64,000 nucleotides of DNA from Sphingomonas sp. AOB5 (GCF_029433115.1 NZ_JARNTV010000012.1:1-64000), one strand, 5' to 3'; counted from the first letter of the stretch, positions 1 through 9,697 are shown. The notes: generated by a model not told the origin, from the letters alone. Numbers and translations: made by a program.

Positions 1-105
1 GCCACCGGGCGCGCCACCGGCCCGCACCTCCACTGGGGCATGAAGTGGCGCGACGCGCGGATCGATCCGCTGCTGCTCGCAGGGCCCATGCCCGCCGCGG
101 ACTGA
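1..105 (+). CDS. M23 family metallopeptidase, C-terminal end only
   Basis: The window opens inside this gene; only the last 34 codons and a TGA are present. The peptide contains TGPHLHWGMKW, which fits the second zinc/catalytic H-x-H motif of LytM-type (M23) peptidoglycan endopeptidases, followed by the usual short tail with RIDPLLL. Members are exported and cut peptide cross-links in murein. The next gene starts 4 bases after the stop, so the two are probably co-transcribed. Everything upstream of the HLHW motif lies outside the window, so completeness and signal peptide cannot be judged. Confidence 0.8.
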   Translation, partial: ATGRATGPHLHWGMKWRDARIDPLLLAGPMPAAD

Positions 106-109
106 GCGG

Positions 110-1534
110 ATGCAGGACGCGGACGCACTGCTGCGGCGTGCCTCCTCCCTGTTCCGCGCGGGCAGCTATGACGAAGCCGCGCGTGCCTATCGCGACCTGC
201 TCGATGTCCGGCCCGATCTGCCAGACAGCTGGTTCAACCGGGCCATCGCCGAGCGGCGCACACGGCAATTCGACGATGCGCTGGCGTCCTTCGCCCGCGC
301 GTTGACCTTGGGCATCACCGGGCCGGAGGAAGTGCATCTTCAGCGCGCGCTGATCTTCTCGGACGATCTCGGACGCAGCGGCGATGCGCGAGCCGAACTC
401 GAACAGGCGCTGGCGCTCGATCCCGACTATGTCCCGGCTTTGCTCAATCTCGGCAATCTGCACGAGGATCTGGGCGATCGCGACGCTGCATGCGCGGCCT
501 ATGCGCGTGCCTGTGCCGCCGATCCGGCGGACGCGCTGGCGCTGGCGCGGCTGATCGGGGCGTCTCAGCCGGGTGCGGACGATCCGCTGCTCGCCCGCGC
601 GCGTGCCGCGATCGCCGATCCGCGCGCGCATGACGAGGATCGCGCCGATCTGGGGTTCGCGCTGGGCGCGGCGCTCGACCGGGTGGGTGCTTATGATGCG
701 GCGTTCGCGGCCTATCGCGAAGCCAATCGCGCGAGCCGTATTATGCTCGCCGCGCAGGGCGTGCGCTATCGCCCCGAAGCAGTCGAAGCGTTCGTCGCGC
801 GGGCGTTGGAGAGCTTTCCCTGGCCTGCGACGGACGAAGATGCCGCGCCGGTCTTCATCTGCGGCATGTTCCGTTCGGGCTCGACGCTGGCAGAGCGAAT
901 CCTTGCGCGGCACAGTGGCATATCGGCGGGCGGCGAACTCGATACCTTGCCTGCGCTGATCGGCCGCGCGGCAATCGCCTATCCGGGGCCTGCGCCTTCG
1001 GCATCGTTGCTCGCACAGATGGCCGTAGCCTATCTGGCCGAAGCCGAACCGCGCCGCGCGCCCGGCACGCTGCTGACCGACAAGCGGCCCGACAATTTCC
1101 TGCATATCGGCCTGATCAAGTCGCTGTTTCCCAAGGCGAAGGTCGTGCACAGCGTGCGCAACCGGATCGACAACATCCTGTCGGTCTGGTACCTCCATGC
1201 CGGCGCCGCGATCCCCTATGCGACCGATCTGGCGGAGATCGCGCATTATCACGATCAGCAGGTGCGGCTGATGGCGCACTGGAAATCGCTGTGGCCGGGC
1301 GACATTCACGAACTCGATTATGACGCGCTGGTCGCCGATCCGCGTCCGGAGATCGGCAAGCTGCTGGCGTTCCTCGGGCTCGATTGGGAAGACGCCGTGC
1401 TGGAGCCGCATCGCGGCGCGGGTGCGGTGCAGACCGCGAGCGTGTGGCAGGTGCGCCAGCCGCTCTACCGCGAGTCCTCGGGGCGCTGGCGCAACTATCG
1501 GGCATATCTGAGCAATCTACTTGACGGCGGCTGA
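110..1534 (+). CDS. TPR-containing sulfotransferase (474 aa)
   Basis: The N-terminal half (about residues 1-240) is a run of tetratricopeptide helices with the usual small-residue pattern, for example YDEAARAYRDLLDVRPD. The C-terminal half is a PAPS-dependent sulfotransferase: GMFRSGSTLAE near 252-262 fits the 5'-phosphosulfate-binding loop, and VVHSVRNRIDNILSVW near 344-360 fits the 3'-phosphate-binding helix. Such enzymes move sulfate from PAPS to a hydroxyl, in some families a protein tyrosine. No signal peptide or membrane segment is visible, so it should be cytoplasmic. It sits directly after the M23 peptidase and 44 bases before a second, longer enzyme of the same architecture. The substrate is unknown; TPRs suggest a protein or peptide is presented to the active site. 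Confidence 0.85.
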   Translation: MQDADALLRRASSLFRAGSYDEAARAYRDLLDVRPDLPDSWFNRAIAERRTRQFDDALASFARALTLGITGPEEVHLQRALIFSDDLGRSGDARAELEQALALDPDYVPALLNLGNLHEDLGDRDAACAAYARACAADPADALALARLIGASQPGADDPLLARARAAIADPRAHDEDRADLGFALGAALDRVGAYDAAFAAYREANRASRIMLAAQGVRYRPEAVEAFVARALESFPWPATDEDAAPVFICGMFRSGSTLAERILARHSGISAGGELDTLPALIGRAAIAYPGPAPSASLLAQMAVAYLAEAEPRRAPGTLLTDKRPDNFLHIGLIKSLFPKAKVVHSVRNRIDNILSVWYLHAGAAIPYATDLAEIAHYHDQQVRLMAHWKSLWPGDIHELDYDALVADPRPEIGKLLAFLGLDWEDAVLEPHRGAGAVQTASVWQVRQPLYRESSGRWRNYRAYLSNLLDGG

Positions 1535-1578
1535 GCGGGCGGCTTTCCGGTTGGCATGATGCGAGCGGGCGGGACACG

Positions 1579-3579
1579 ATGAGCAACAGCAACCCGGGCG
1601 CGCAGGTGCTCGCGCTGGCCAAGGCGGGCAATCTGGCAGAGGCGATCCGCGTCGGCGAAGCGGCACTGCTGCTGGCCGGTGCGCCCGATCCGGGGCTGAC
1701 CATGTTCGTCGGCGTGCTGAGCTGCCGCCATGGCGACATGCCGCGCGGCATCGCCCATCTGCGCAGCGCGCTGGCGCTTGCACCGGGCCAGCCTGCAGTC
1801 GCCACCGAACTGGCCCGCGCGCTGCTCGCGACCGGTGCATTCGAGGATGCGATGCAAGTCGCCCAGCCGCTGGCGTCGCTCGGCAGCCCGCTGGGCCGCG
1901 AGATGCTGCGGATCTGCGCACAGGCGCTGCTGCGCGGGCAGGACCCGGCACAGGCGGAGACTGCGTTCGCCGATCTGACCGGCGCCGATCCGGTCGATTT
2001 CGAGGCCTGGCATGGCCTTGGCGTGGCCCGTCTCGCACTGGAACGCGCCGCTGACGCGCTGCCTGCGTTGCAACGTGCAGCCCAGCTTCAGCCCAATGCC
2101 GCGACCCACTGGACCGACCTGGCCCGTGTCCATGTGCTGTTGAAGGACGGCCCCGCCGCGGTCGACGCGGCACGCCGTGCAGTTGCGCTGGCGCCGGGCG
2201 ACACCGCCGCACAGCTCGAACTGGGCCGTGCGCTGCTGGCCGCCGACAATCGCGACGAAGCATTGCCCGCGCTTGCCGCGGCCGGGCAGTCGGTGGGCGA
2301 CAGACCGGCGATCCTCTGCGAGATCGCCGATCTTCAGTTCGATGCGCGCGCGATGGACGATGCCGAGCGCAGCTATCGCGCCGCGCTGGCGTTGCGGCCC
2401 GATCTGGAGCGTGCGTGGCACGGCCTGAGCAAGCTGCTCGAGCGGCTCAACCGCACCACCGAGCTGATGACGCTGGTGATGGATGCGGAGCATGCCGGGA
2501 TCGCGCCGGACGCGACCGCGCTGTTCCGCGCGCGCGGTCTGCGCAACGAGAAGCGGTATGAGGAGGCGCTCGCCGCCGCCCGGTCGGCGCCGGCCGATGT
2601 CGATGCGCCGGAGCGCGCGCAACTGATCGGCGATCTGGCCGACCGGCTCGGCGATACCGATACGGCGTTTGCTGCCTTCTCCGAAGCCAAGGCGCTGCTC
2701 GCTGCCAATGCCGAGGCCTGGCACGAACAGGCCAACGAGTATCGCGATCGCTATGCCCGGCTCGACCGGATGCTGACGCCCGAATGGTATGGCCGCTGGC
2801 CGCAGCCCGCGCCGCCCGTCACCCGGCGCTCGCCCTTGTTCATCTTCGGCTTCCCGCGTTCGGGTACCACGCTGATCGACACGATGATGAGCGGGCATCC
2901 CGACACGGTGGTGCTGGAGGAAGAGCCGGTGATCGATCGCGTCGCAGAAGCGATGGGGCCGATGGAACGGCTGCCCGGGCTGGGCGATGCCGATATCGCC
3001 GATCTGCGTGCGCTCTATTTCCGCGAAGTCGCGCGCCATGCCGATGTCGATGGTCGGCTGATCGTCGACAAGAACCCGCTGGGGCTCGGCGCGACGATGC
3101 TGCTCCACCGGCTGTTCCCCGACGCGAAGTTCGTCTTTGCCGAGCGGCATCCGTGCGACGTGGTGCTGAGCTGTTTCATCACCAGCTCACAGATGAATGC
3201 GAAGATGGCGAGCTTCTTCGATTTCGTCAGCACCGCCGAGCTATATGACCATGTCCTGTCCTTCTGGACGCGGTGCTGCGAAGTGCTGCCGATCGATGTG
3301 CAGCAGGTCCGCTACGAGCGGCTGATCGCCGATCCCGAGACCGAGTTGCGCGGGCTTGCCGACTTCGCGGGGCTGGAATGGCATCCGCAGCTGCTCGATC
3401 ACGAGGCCAATGCCGTGGCGCGATCCTATATCGGCTCGCCCAGCTATGCGCAGGTCGCGCAGCCGATCTACACCCGCGCGCGGGGGCGCTGGCTGCGGTA
3501 CAGGGAGCATATGGCGCCGGTGCTGCCCATCCTCGCGCCCTGGATCGAGCGGATGGGGTATCAGATCGACGACGAATGA
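1579..3579 (+). CDS. TPR-containing sulfotransferase (666 aa)
   Basis: Residues 1 to about 400 form a long TPR superhelix of Ala/Leu-rich 34-residue units. The sulfotransferase domain follows, with IFGFPRSGTTLID near 422-434 (5'-phosphosulfate loop) and FVFAERHPCDVVLSCF near 517-532 (3'-phosphate helix). It ends with the IYTRARGRWLRY segment typical of this family. It is related to the upstream 474-aa enzyme but has about twice as many TPRs, so the pair may share a pathway and differ in substrate. The ATG at 1579 follows a GC-rich leader with GGGCGGGACACG. It is cytoplasmic, with no export signal. It forms an operon with the preceding gene and is convergent with a small secreted protein. Confidence 0.85.
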   Translation: MSNSNPGAQVLALAKAGNLAEAIRVGEAALLLAGAPDPGLTMFVGVLSCRHGDMPRGIAHLRSALALAPGQPAVATELARALLATGAFEDAMQVAQPLASLGSPLGREMLRICAQALLRGQDPAQAETAFADLTGADPVDFEAWHGLGVARLALERAADALPALQRAAQLQPNAATHWTDLARVHVLLKDGPAAVDAARRAVALAPGDTAAQLELGRALLAADNRDEALPALAAAGQSVGDRPAILCEIADLQFDARAMDDAERSYRAALALRPDLERAWHGLSKLLERLNRTTELMTLVMDAEHAGIAPDATALFRARGLRNEKRYEEALAAARSAPADVDAPERAQLIGDLADRLGDTDTAFAAFSEAKALLAANAEAWHEQANEYRDRYARLDRMLTPEWYGRWPQPAPPVTRRSPLFIFGFPRSGTTLIDTMMSGHPDTVVLEEEPVIDRVAEAMGPMERLPGLGDADIADLRALYFREVARHADVDGRLIVDKNPLGLGATMLLHRLFPDAKFVFAERHPCDVVLSCFITSSQMNAKMASFFDFVSTAELYDHVLSFWTRCCEVLPIDVQQVRYERLIADPETELRGLADFAGLEWHPQLLDHEANAVARSYIGSPSYAQVAQPIYTRARGRWLRYREHMAPVLPILAPWIERMGYQIDDE

Positions 3580-3611
3580 GGCTGACGGAGCGGGTCAGGC
3601 CCGCCCGCAGC

Positions 3612-3851
3612 TCAGTTCTTGGACTGGAAGGTCTGGACGCGCTCGGTGGTCTGGCGCGTGTCGCGGCGCAGATCTTCCCACTGCGACGCGGTAAGGCACA
3701 CGCGGCGCGAACCGAGACGGCTGCCGATCACGTCCTCGGTCCGGCAGATCATGCGGTTGGGATCGCGGGCGTCCTTGGCGGGCTTGCCGTCCTGCGCGAT
3801 GGCGGGGGTCGACATGGAAGTAAGCGCGAGACTGATGATCGTGGTGATCAT
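3612..3851 (-). CDS. Small secreted protein with paired cysteines (79 aa)
   Basis: Starting at the internal ATG (3851) gives MITTIISLALTSMSTPAIAQ, a clear signal peptide with an AxA-Q cleavage site; a start 5 codons upstream (3866) is possible but weakens it. The mature part is about 60 residues and polar, with MICRTEDVIGSRLGSRRVC: two cysteines 17 residues apart flanking a GSRLGSRR core, then a basic/acidic helix. I recognise this as a recurring short secreted protein type of sphingomonads with no known function. It lies between the sulfotransferase pair and the oxygenase pair, on the opposite strand to the former. A periplasmic location is inferred. Confidence 0.65.
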   Translation of the reverse strand: MITTIISLALTSMSTPAIAQDGKPAKDARDPNRMICRTEDVIGSRLGSRRVCLTASQWEDLRRDTRQTTERVQTFQSKN

Positions 3852-3917
3852 GGTGCATTTTCCCAAAGGTGAAGGGGGCGGCCTTACGGTCTTATGACAG
3901 TAAGACTGCCTTGCCGG

Positions 3918-5438
3918 CTAACCGATGTCAAACGCGATCGTGAGCCGCTCACCCTCGGAAAAGGGGAGGGTGCCGTGCCACAGGGTCGAGGGGAAAAGGA
4001 CCAGCCTGCCCGGCTTCGGCTCGACCAGCTTCATAGCCTCCAGACCGGTGCCGAGCGAGGCCTGCGGAGCGCCCAGCGTCAGCCATCCTGACCCGTCGCC
4101 TTCGCTCGCGCCGCGCATCGAATCGGGCAGGTCGACATAGAAAGCCGAGCTGAGCCAGCCCTCGGTATGGACATGCGGATCGTGGAATCCCTGTCCTTGC
4201 AGCCGCACCGACCAGGAGCCGATAAAGCGCGGGTGCCGCGGGATGCGGCCGAGCAGCGGATGGCGCGGATCGGGCGGCGGCAGTTTCGCGATATAGTCGG
4301 CCACGGCCCCCTTCAGCGCGGCGCGGATCGTGGCCAGTTCGGGATCGATCCGCGACAGCAACGGCCCGTCGGTCTGGGTGCCGCCGCGCACCGACTGGTC
4401 GGCGGGCTGGTGCCGGGCATGGTGCAGCGCGCGCAGCCGTGCTGCCAGCGGTTCGAGCAGGGGCAGATCCTCGCCCAGATCGACCACATGGATCAGCCGC
4501 GGATCGTCCAGCCATGCCGCGCGGGGATCGTCCATCAATCGCCATGCGAGCGAGAGATAGGGCCATGCCAGCGGCCGGATCGCGTCGGGCAGGCGATCGG
4601 CAAGGGCCGCCACTTCCGCCGCGCGTCCCCGGCGCAACAGGTGGCGCAGCAAATGCACTGCCAGATCGCCGTCGGACCATGGATCGAGCGTCGCGAAGGC
4701 GGCATCGGCTGCGTCGAGCTGGCCCCGTTCGGTCGCGAGCATCGCCGTCAGCGCACGCAGGGCCGGCACGTCGCCCAGCACGCGCTGCGCCTGCGCGAGA
4801 GCATGTGCCGCTTCGTCGAACAGGCTCGCGCGGAGCAGGACGACGATCTTGAGATGGTGCAGGCGAAGGTCGCCGGGCGCACCCTCCAGCGCTGTATCGA
4901 TCGTGGCGGTGAAACGCTGGCGCTCACCATCGGCGAACCGCAGGCGGGCGATGGCCGCATGACCCGGAATCCAGCCCGGATGCTGCGCCAGCATCGCGGC
5001 GAGCGTTGCGTCGGCGCGCATCACATCGCCGCTGTCGAGCAACGCGGATGCCTCACCCAGAATGACGTCGCCATTATTGGGATCGGCGGCGCGGGCGCGG
5101 GCGAACCATTCGATCCCGCCCTGACCGCCCTCCAGCGCCGTACGGGCACGGGCATGGATCAGGCGCGGCTCGTTCGGTGTGATCGCAAGCGCGCGGTCCA
5201 GCGCGGCGATCGCCGGGGCCATATCGCCGGTCGCGCGGTGAAGCAGTCCGAGGATGTGCCACAGCTGCGCGTCATTGCCGCGCTGTGCCGCGATCCCGGC
5301 GAGCAGCGGAATCGCATCTGCCTCTCGGCGTTCCTGCAGTGCGCGCAAACCGGTGGCCGCGGCCAGATCGGCGCGGGGGGAGGGAGCCTTCAGCGCCGCC
5401 AGCATCGCATCGAGGCCGGCCGCCGTCCCTGCCGTCAT
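3918..5438 (-). CDS. TPR protein with C-terminal 2OG-Fe(II) oxygenase domain (506 aa)
   Basis: Residues 1 to about 330 are TPR-like helical repeats. The last 120 residues match the 2OG-FeII_Oxy_5 type fold: an H-x-H pair in FHDPHVHTEGWLSSAFYV near 416-433, then a G-x-LVLFPSTLWHGTLPF segment carrying the distal histidine near 486 and an arginine in GERLTIAFD that would bind 2-oxoglutarate. This predicts an Fe(II)/2OG hydroxylase. Its ATG overlaps the stop of the upstream beta-hydroxylase gene by 4 bases (ATGA at 5435-5438), so the two oxygenases are translationally coupled. It lacks a signal peptide. The TPR-plus-catalytic-domain design is shared with the sulfotransferases next door, suggesting protein or peptide substrates. 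Confidence 0.8.
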   Translation of the reverse strand: MTAGTAAGLDAMLAALKAPSPRADLAAATGLRALQERREADAIPLLAGIAAQRGNDAQLWHILGLLHRATGDMAPAIAALDRALAITPNEPRLIHARARTALEGGQGGIEWFARARAADPNNGDVILGEASALLDSGDVMRADATLAAMLAQHPGWIPGHAAIARLRFADGERQRFTATIDTALEGAPGDLRLHHLKIVVLLRASLFDEAAHALAQAQRVLGDVPALRALTAMLATERGQLDAADAAFATLDPWSDGDLAVHLLRHLLRRGRAAEVAALADRLPDAIRPLAWPYLSLAWRLMDDPRAAWLDDPRLIHVVDLGEDLPLLEPLAARLRALHHARHQPADQSVRGGTQTDGPLLSRIDPELATIRAALKGAVADYIAKLPPPDPRHPLLGRIPRHPRFIGSWSVRLQGQGFHDPHVHTEGWLSSAFYVDLPDSMRGASEGDGSGWLTLGAPQASLGTGLEAMKLVEPKPGRLVLFPSTLWHGTLPFSEGERLTIAFDIG

Positions 5439-6628
5439 AGCGGCGCCCCATGCTCCGCTTCATCGGCTTCCATCACCCGGCGCACCGCGGCGCGCTCGCC
5501 TGCGTCGAGATCGGGATGCCAGCTGTCGAAGATCAGCACGATCCGGGGCAGGTCGCTCTCGTTGGCGGCTTCATGCTCGATCGTGTCGTCGAACACGAAC
5601 GGCTCGCCCACCACCCAGCGCCGCTTGGTCGCGCCGACGCGGAACCAGCAATCGGGCGGCACGATCAGCGGCAGGTGGCACACCAGCCGCGTATTCGCGA
5701 TCCCGGTGTGCGGCGGGATATGGGTATGTGGCTTGAGCAGCGAGAACATCGCATTGGGCGATCGGCCCGCGATTTGCGGCTGGGTGACCTGTGCCAGCGC
5801 CGCCATGGTGCGCGGGCAGCGATCGGCATTCTCCGCCACGCGATGCCCGCCGCTCAGCAGATGGAAGGCGGTCCAGTCGAGCGAATGGTTCAGCGCGGTC
5901 CATTGCCGCAGCGGCACGTCGTTCGGCTGCTGGATATAGGGCTCGGCGCGCGCCGAGCGGTCCTCGAGCAGGGCGTGCAGCTCTTCCAATATGTCGCCGG
6001 CGGCCGCGGCGATCGATGCGAGCCAGGGGAAATCCTCGACTTCGTGGAACTCGCGCTCGCGCAGGCCCGGATAATGATAATGGGTCGGTTCCGAATGATA
6101 GTAGCGCGTCTCGCGCAGCGCGTTCGATTTGAACCGGCTCAGCCGCGCGCGGTGACGATTGTCGAGCGAGGGATCGGCATCGATCGCGGCGTCCCACACC
6201 GCGTTCGCACGCGCCATCCATGCGCCGCTGACCTGCCGGGCGTGGGCGACCAGCGGCTTCAACCCGCTTTGCAGCTCGCTATCGTCATCGGGAAGCTGTG
6301 CCAGCGCACGGGTATAGGCCTTGGCTGCTTCGAGGCGCTGGCCATCGGATTCGAGCAGGCGGGCACGGCTGAGCAGCGCGACCAGATGGAGCGGATCGAC
6401 CGAGAGCGCGCTGGAAATCGCGGCCTGCGCGCCCGGGGAATCCCCGCCGGCCCGCCGCACGGCCGCCAGCTTCAGCCAGGTGTCGAGCCGTTCAGGAGAA
6501 GCCTGCACGACCTGTTCGAGCAGTGCGCGGGCGCCCGCGATATCACCCTGCGACGCAAGCCGGTCTGCGGCTGATTCCAGATCGTCGGATTGGGGTGCGG
6601 GTTCGGGATCGGCCATCGGTGAAATCAT
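5435..6628 (-). CDS. TPR protein with aspartyl/asparaginyl beta-hydroxylase domain (397 aa)
   Basis: Two to three TPR units occupy about residues 10-125. The C-terminal region (about 190-385) matches the Asp/Asn beta-hydroxylase (Asp_Arg_Hydrox) family: FSLLKPHTHIPPHTG near 293-307 supplies the iron-binding histidine region, LVCHLPLIVP follows, and FDDTIEHEA with RIVLIFDSWHPDL gives the distal histidine and the 2OG-binding arginine. The family hydroxylates Asp/Asn side chains of proteins with Fe(II) and 2-oxoglutarate. A second ATG 4 codons downstream (6616, MADPEP) is an alternative start. It is the first gene of a coupled pair with the 506-aa oxygenase and starts just beyond the terminator of the TonB-dependent receptor gene. 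Confidence 0.83.
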   Translation of the reverse strand: MISPMADPEPAPQSDDLESAADRLASQGDIAGARALLEQVVQASPERLDTWLKLAAVRRAGGDSPGAQAAISSALSVDPLHLVALLSRARLLESDGQRLEAAKAYTRALAQLPDDDSELQSGLKPLVAHARQVSGAWMARANAVWDAAIDADPSLDNRHRARLSRFKSNALRETRYYHSEPTHYHYPGLREREFHEVEDFPWLASIAAAAGDILEELHALLEDRSARAEPYIQQPNDVPLRQWTALNHSLDWTAFHLLSGGHRVAENADRCPRTMAALAQVTQPQIAGRSPNAMFSLLKPHTHIPPHTGIANTRLVCHLPLIVPPDCWFRVGATKRRWVVGEPFVFDDTIEHEAANESDLPRIVLIFDSWHPDLDAGERAAVRRVMEADEAEHGAPL

Positions 6629-6650
6629 GCCAAAGTCCCCCGCAAAAGAA

Positions 6651-6676
6651 AACGGCGGACCTTTCGGCCCGCCGTT
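6651..6676 (-). terminator. Intrinsic terminator of the TonB-dependent receptor gene
   Basis: Read on the minus strand this is an 11-bp GC-rich stem with a GAAA tetraloop and one G-U pair, followed by a T-rich tract (the A-rich run at 6642-6650 on the plus strand). It lies 24 bases past the receptor stop, so it should end that transcript before the oxygenase pair. Confidence 0.75.
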
Positions 6677-6700
6677 CCCTTTCGTTGCTGATCGCTGGGA

Positions 6701-9697
6701 TCAGAAGTCGAGCGTCACGCCGACATACACATAGCGGCCAAGCGAGTCATACACCTGGGCGAACGTGTTGCCGTTCATGACCACGCCAAGGCCGAGACCG
6801 TTGGTCGGCGGAGCCTTGTCGAGGATGTTGTTCGCGCCGAGGCGGAACGTGTAATTGTCTCCAACCGACGCGGTGAGCGCCAGATCGAAGTAGTTATAGG
6901 CGCTGATCGTCGCGTTACCCGGACGGGTGACGCCGGCCAGATCCGTGTCGGTGCTCGACGTGTCGGCATGGGTCTTCGAGAAGTAACGCCATGCGAGCGA
7001 CGCGCTCACGCCGAACGGTGCCGTGTAGGTCAGGCGAGCCTTGTGACGCCATTCCGGGGTCGGAATGCCGCACTGCGAGCCATAGAAGCCGACGCAGTCA
7101 AAGTCCGGCGGACCGAACGAGTTGACGCGCAGCGAGTCGAGCCAGGTACCGGCGATCGAGAACGCCAGCGAGCCCGAGCCGCCCAGATCGGTCGAGTAGC
7201 TCGCGCCGATATCGACACCGCGGGTCGAAAGCTCGCCCGCGTTGACGTTGACGTCGAACACATAACCGCCGCCGGCCAGCGTCGGCGTACCGCGCCACAG
7301 GTTGCCTGCTGCGTTACGCTTGATCAGCGAGCAGTAGAACGAGTTGCCGGTGGTCAGGCACTGGTTGAGGATGCTGTCCGAGCCATAGGTCGAGATCTGG
7401 TTCTTCAGACGGATGTCGAAGAAGTCGATCGTGGCCTGGAAGCCCTTGAAGAAGGTGGGCGTGAAGACCGCACCGATGGTCAGCGAGTCGGCGATTTCCG
7501 GCGTCAGCTGCGCGTTGCCGCCCAGGAAGCCGTTATACTGCGCCGCCGGGTTGGCCGAGACGTTGCCGAACTGGGCCGGCGTCACGCCGGTCAGTGCGCA
7601 CTGCGCCTGGGTGAAACCATTGACGGTGCCGCCAACAGCCGGACCCGCGCACGGATCGGTCGAGCCGTCGAGGCCGAACGAACGTGCGCCGAACAGCTCG
7701 ACCGCATTCGGTGCGCGCACCGAGTGGTTGTAGCTGACACGGAACTTCACGTCGCGCGTCGGCGACCACGAACCTTCAACCTTCCAGGTGTCGGTGTCGA
7801 ACTGGTTCGACGTCTGAACGCCGGTTGCCGGATCGAGACCCGCAACCTTGTAGCTCGAACGACGATAGCCTGCGCCGAGACGGAGGTCCTCGAAGAACGA
7901 CTTGCCCTGAACCAGCGGCAGCGAGCCTTCGATGAAGCCTTCCTTCACTTCGAACGTGCCGGCCACCGGAGTGGTCGGGCCGCCCTGACCGGCGCCTTCG
8001 CCCGACAGGAAGTTCGAGTCGACCTCGAAGTTGATGCCGACGCGACGATATTCCGCGCCGAAGTTCACTGCGAAGCCTTCGGTTGCCCAAGGCAGGGTGG
8101 CGCCATAGTTGCCGCCCAGAACCGTGATCGAGGCGTTGACGATCTGCTCGCTGGTCTGACCGCGCGAGAAGAGCGGCAGCTGCAGATAGTTCAGCGATGC
8201 CTGGCTCACGCCGCCCGTGGTGAAGATGTTCCACGGAACGCAGGCCGGATCGGTGCCGTCGATGACCGAGCGGCAGGTGGGCACGCCACCCGGGCCCGAC
8301 ACGACGTCGAGCGACTTGGCGATACGCGAGACCGCGAAGTCGTTGCGATAGGTCTGCGCGAAGTTCACGCGGCTATACTGATACGACGCATCGTAGGTGA
8401 TGCCCGAAGCGATATCGCCACGCGCGCCGAACAGGCCGCGATAGGTGGTGTGCTGCAGGTCGTCCTGACGGCCACCGCCTTCAACGTTACGACGGCCGAT
8501 ATAGACGTTCGCGCGGGTTTCGCCGGCCGGGCCGACAAAGGTGTTGCCGGGAACGCAGAGGGTTGCGATCTGCTGCGCCGACATCAGCGGGTTGTCGCAG
8601 TTCAGGCTGTTCGTGTTGAAGAAGTTGCCCGACGGCGCGATCTGCGCGACCGTGCGGTCATCCATGAACATGAACTCGAGATACGGCTTGAACGAGTCGT
8701 TGACCTCGTAGTGCGCGAACAGGCCGGCCGTGTAGCGCTCGTCAGGGCGCTGGAAGTAGTTGGTCGGCGCGAAGTTGTAGAGCACCTGGCCGGGGACGAA
8801 CTGGTTGCCCTGGACGAAATAATAGGTGCCGAACGCGTAGAACGAACCCGGAGCCGACGTGCCCGAACCGCCGCAATTGTACTGGCGACCGAGAAGCGAG
8901 GTGTTTGCAGCGGTGTTCGCCGAGAGCGAGCAGGCCGAATAGTCGCGCTTGTCCTGGGTGACCGGGTTGATCTTGCGATAGCCGGCATAGGCGGTGACAT
9001 GGCCACGGCCGTCGTCGGTGCCAGCGCCGATCACCGCAGTGATGTCGAAGGTGCCGCCGTCGGTGACGCTGCCGTCAGGATAGGGGAAGCCGCGCGCGTC
9101 GAGCGCCCGGGTGATGTCGCCGCCAGCGCGGTTGTTGTGGTTGTAGAAGCTGTACTGCGAGTCGATCTTCACACCTTCGAAGTCGGTGTCCATCACGAAG
9201 TTGACGACGCCGGTCACGGCGTCGGCGCCGTACACCGACGAAGCGCCGCCGGTCAGCACGTCGACGCGCTTGATCAGCGCGGCGGGGATGATGTTGACGT
9301 CAGACAGCGGCGAGCGCGGATCGCCCGGGACGAGACGGCGGCCGTTGATCAGCACCAGGGTGCGCGCGGCGCCCAGATTGCGGAGATCGATGGTCGCGGT
9401 GCCGGTCGAGCCGTTCGAGATGCTTCCGCCCTGTCCGGCGAACACCTGCGGCAGCGCGTTGACGAGATCCTCGACGCGCGTCGTGCCCGACTGCTTGACT
9501 TCGGCTGCGCCGATCACCGTGACCGGGCTGGTCGATTCCAGGTTCGGCTGCGGGATGCGCGAACCGGTGACGAGGATTTCTTCGCCCTGATCCTCTTGCG
9601 GTGCTGCATCCTGCGCGAAAGCGGGCGTGCTGAGCAACGCCAGGCCGACAATGGCCGACGAGGCGAGCAGCTGCTTCCTCATGTTAAAAGTTGTCAT
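6701..9697 (-). CDS. TonB-dependent outer-membrane receptor (998 aa)
   Basis: The start MTTFNMRKQLLASSAIVG leads into a signal peptide ending AFA-QDAA. The plug domain follows with EEILVTGSRIPQPN, the region near VEDLVNALPQVFAGQ, LINGRRLVPGDP and GGASSVYGADAVTGVVNFV, all typical of receptor plugs. The rest is a large beta-barrel rich in aromatic/Gly strands, ending in YVYVGVTLDF with the terminal Phe needed for barrel assembly. Several cysteines lie in predicted loops. The ligand cannot be read from sequence. It is flanked by oxygenase and sulfotransferase genes on both sides, so it may import or itself be a target of the products they make. A 213-base A+T-richer region upstream probably holds its promoter. 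Confidence 0.93.
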   Translation of the reverse strand: MTTFNMRKQLLASSAIVGLALLSTPAFAQDAAPQEDQGEEILVTGSRIPQPNLESTSPVTVIGAAEVKQSGTTRVEDLVNALPQVFAGQGGSISNGSTGTATIDLRNLGAARTLVLINGRRLVPGDPRSPLSDVNIIPAALIKRVDVLTGGASSVYGADAVTGVVNFVMDTDFEGVKIDSQYSFYNHNNRAGGDITRALDARGFPYPDGSVTDGGTFDITAVIGAGTDDGRGHVTAYAGYRKINPVTQDKRDYSACSLSANTAANTSLLGRQYNCGGSGTSAPGSFYAFGTYYFVQGNQFVPGQVLYNFAPTNYFQRPDERYTAGLFAHYEVNDSFKPYLEFMFMDDRTVAQIAPSGNFFNTNSLNCDNPLMSAQQIATLCVPGNTFVGPAGETRANVYIGRRNVEGGGRQDDLQHTTYRGLFGARGDIASGITYDASYQYSRVNFAQTYRNDFAVSRIAKSLDVVSGPGGVPTCRSVIDGTDPACVPWNIFTTGGVSQASLNYLQLPLFSRGQTSEQIVNASITVLGGNYGATLPWATEGFAVNFGAEYRRVGINFEVDSNFLSGEGAGQGGPTTPVAGTFEVKEGFIEGSLPLVQGKSFFEDLRLGAGYRRSSYKVAGLDPATGVQTSNQFDTDTWKVEGSWSPTRDVKFRVSYNHSVRAPNAVELFGARSFGLDGSTDPCAGPAVGGTVNGFTQAQCALTGVTPAQFGNVSANPAAQYNGFLGGNAQLTPEIADSLTIGAVFTPTFFKGFQATIDFFDIRLKNQISTYGSDSILNQCLTTGNSFYCSLIKRNAAGNLWRGTPTLAGGGYVFDVNVNAGELSTRGVDIGASYSTDLGGSGSLAFSIAGTWLDSLRVNSFGPPDFDCVGFYGSQCGIPTPEWRHKARLTYTAPFGVSASLAWRYFSKTHADTSSTDTDLAGVTRPGNATISAYNYFDLALTASVGDNYTFRLGANNILDKAPPTNGLGLGVVMNGNTFAQVYDSLGRYVYVGVTLDF

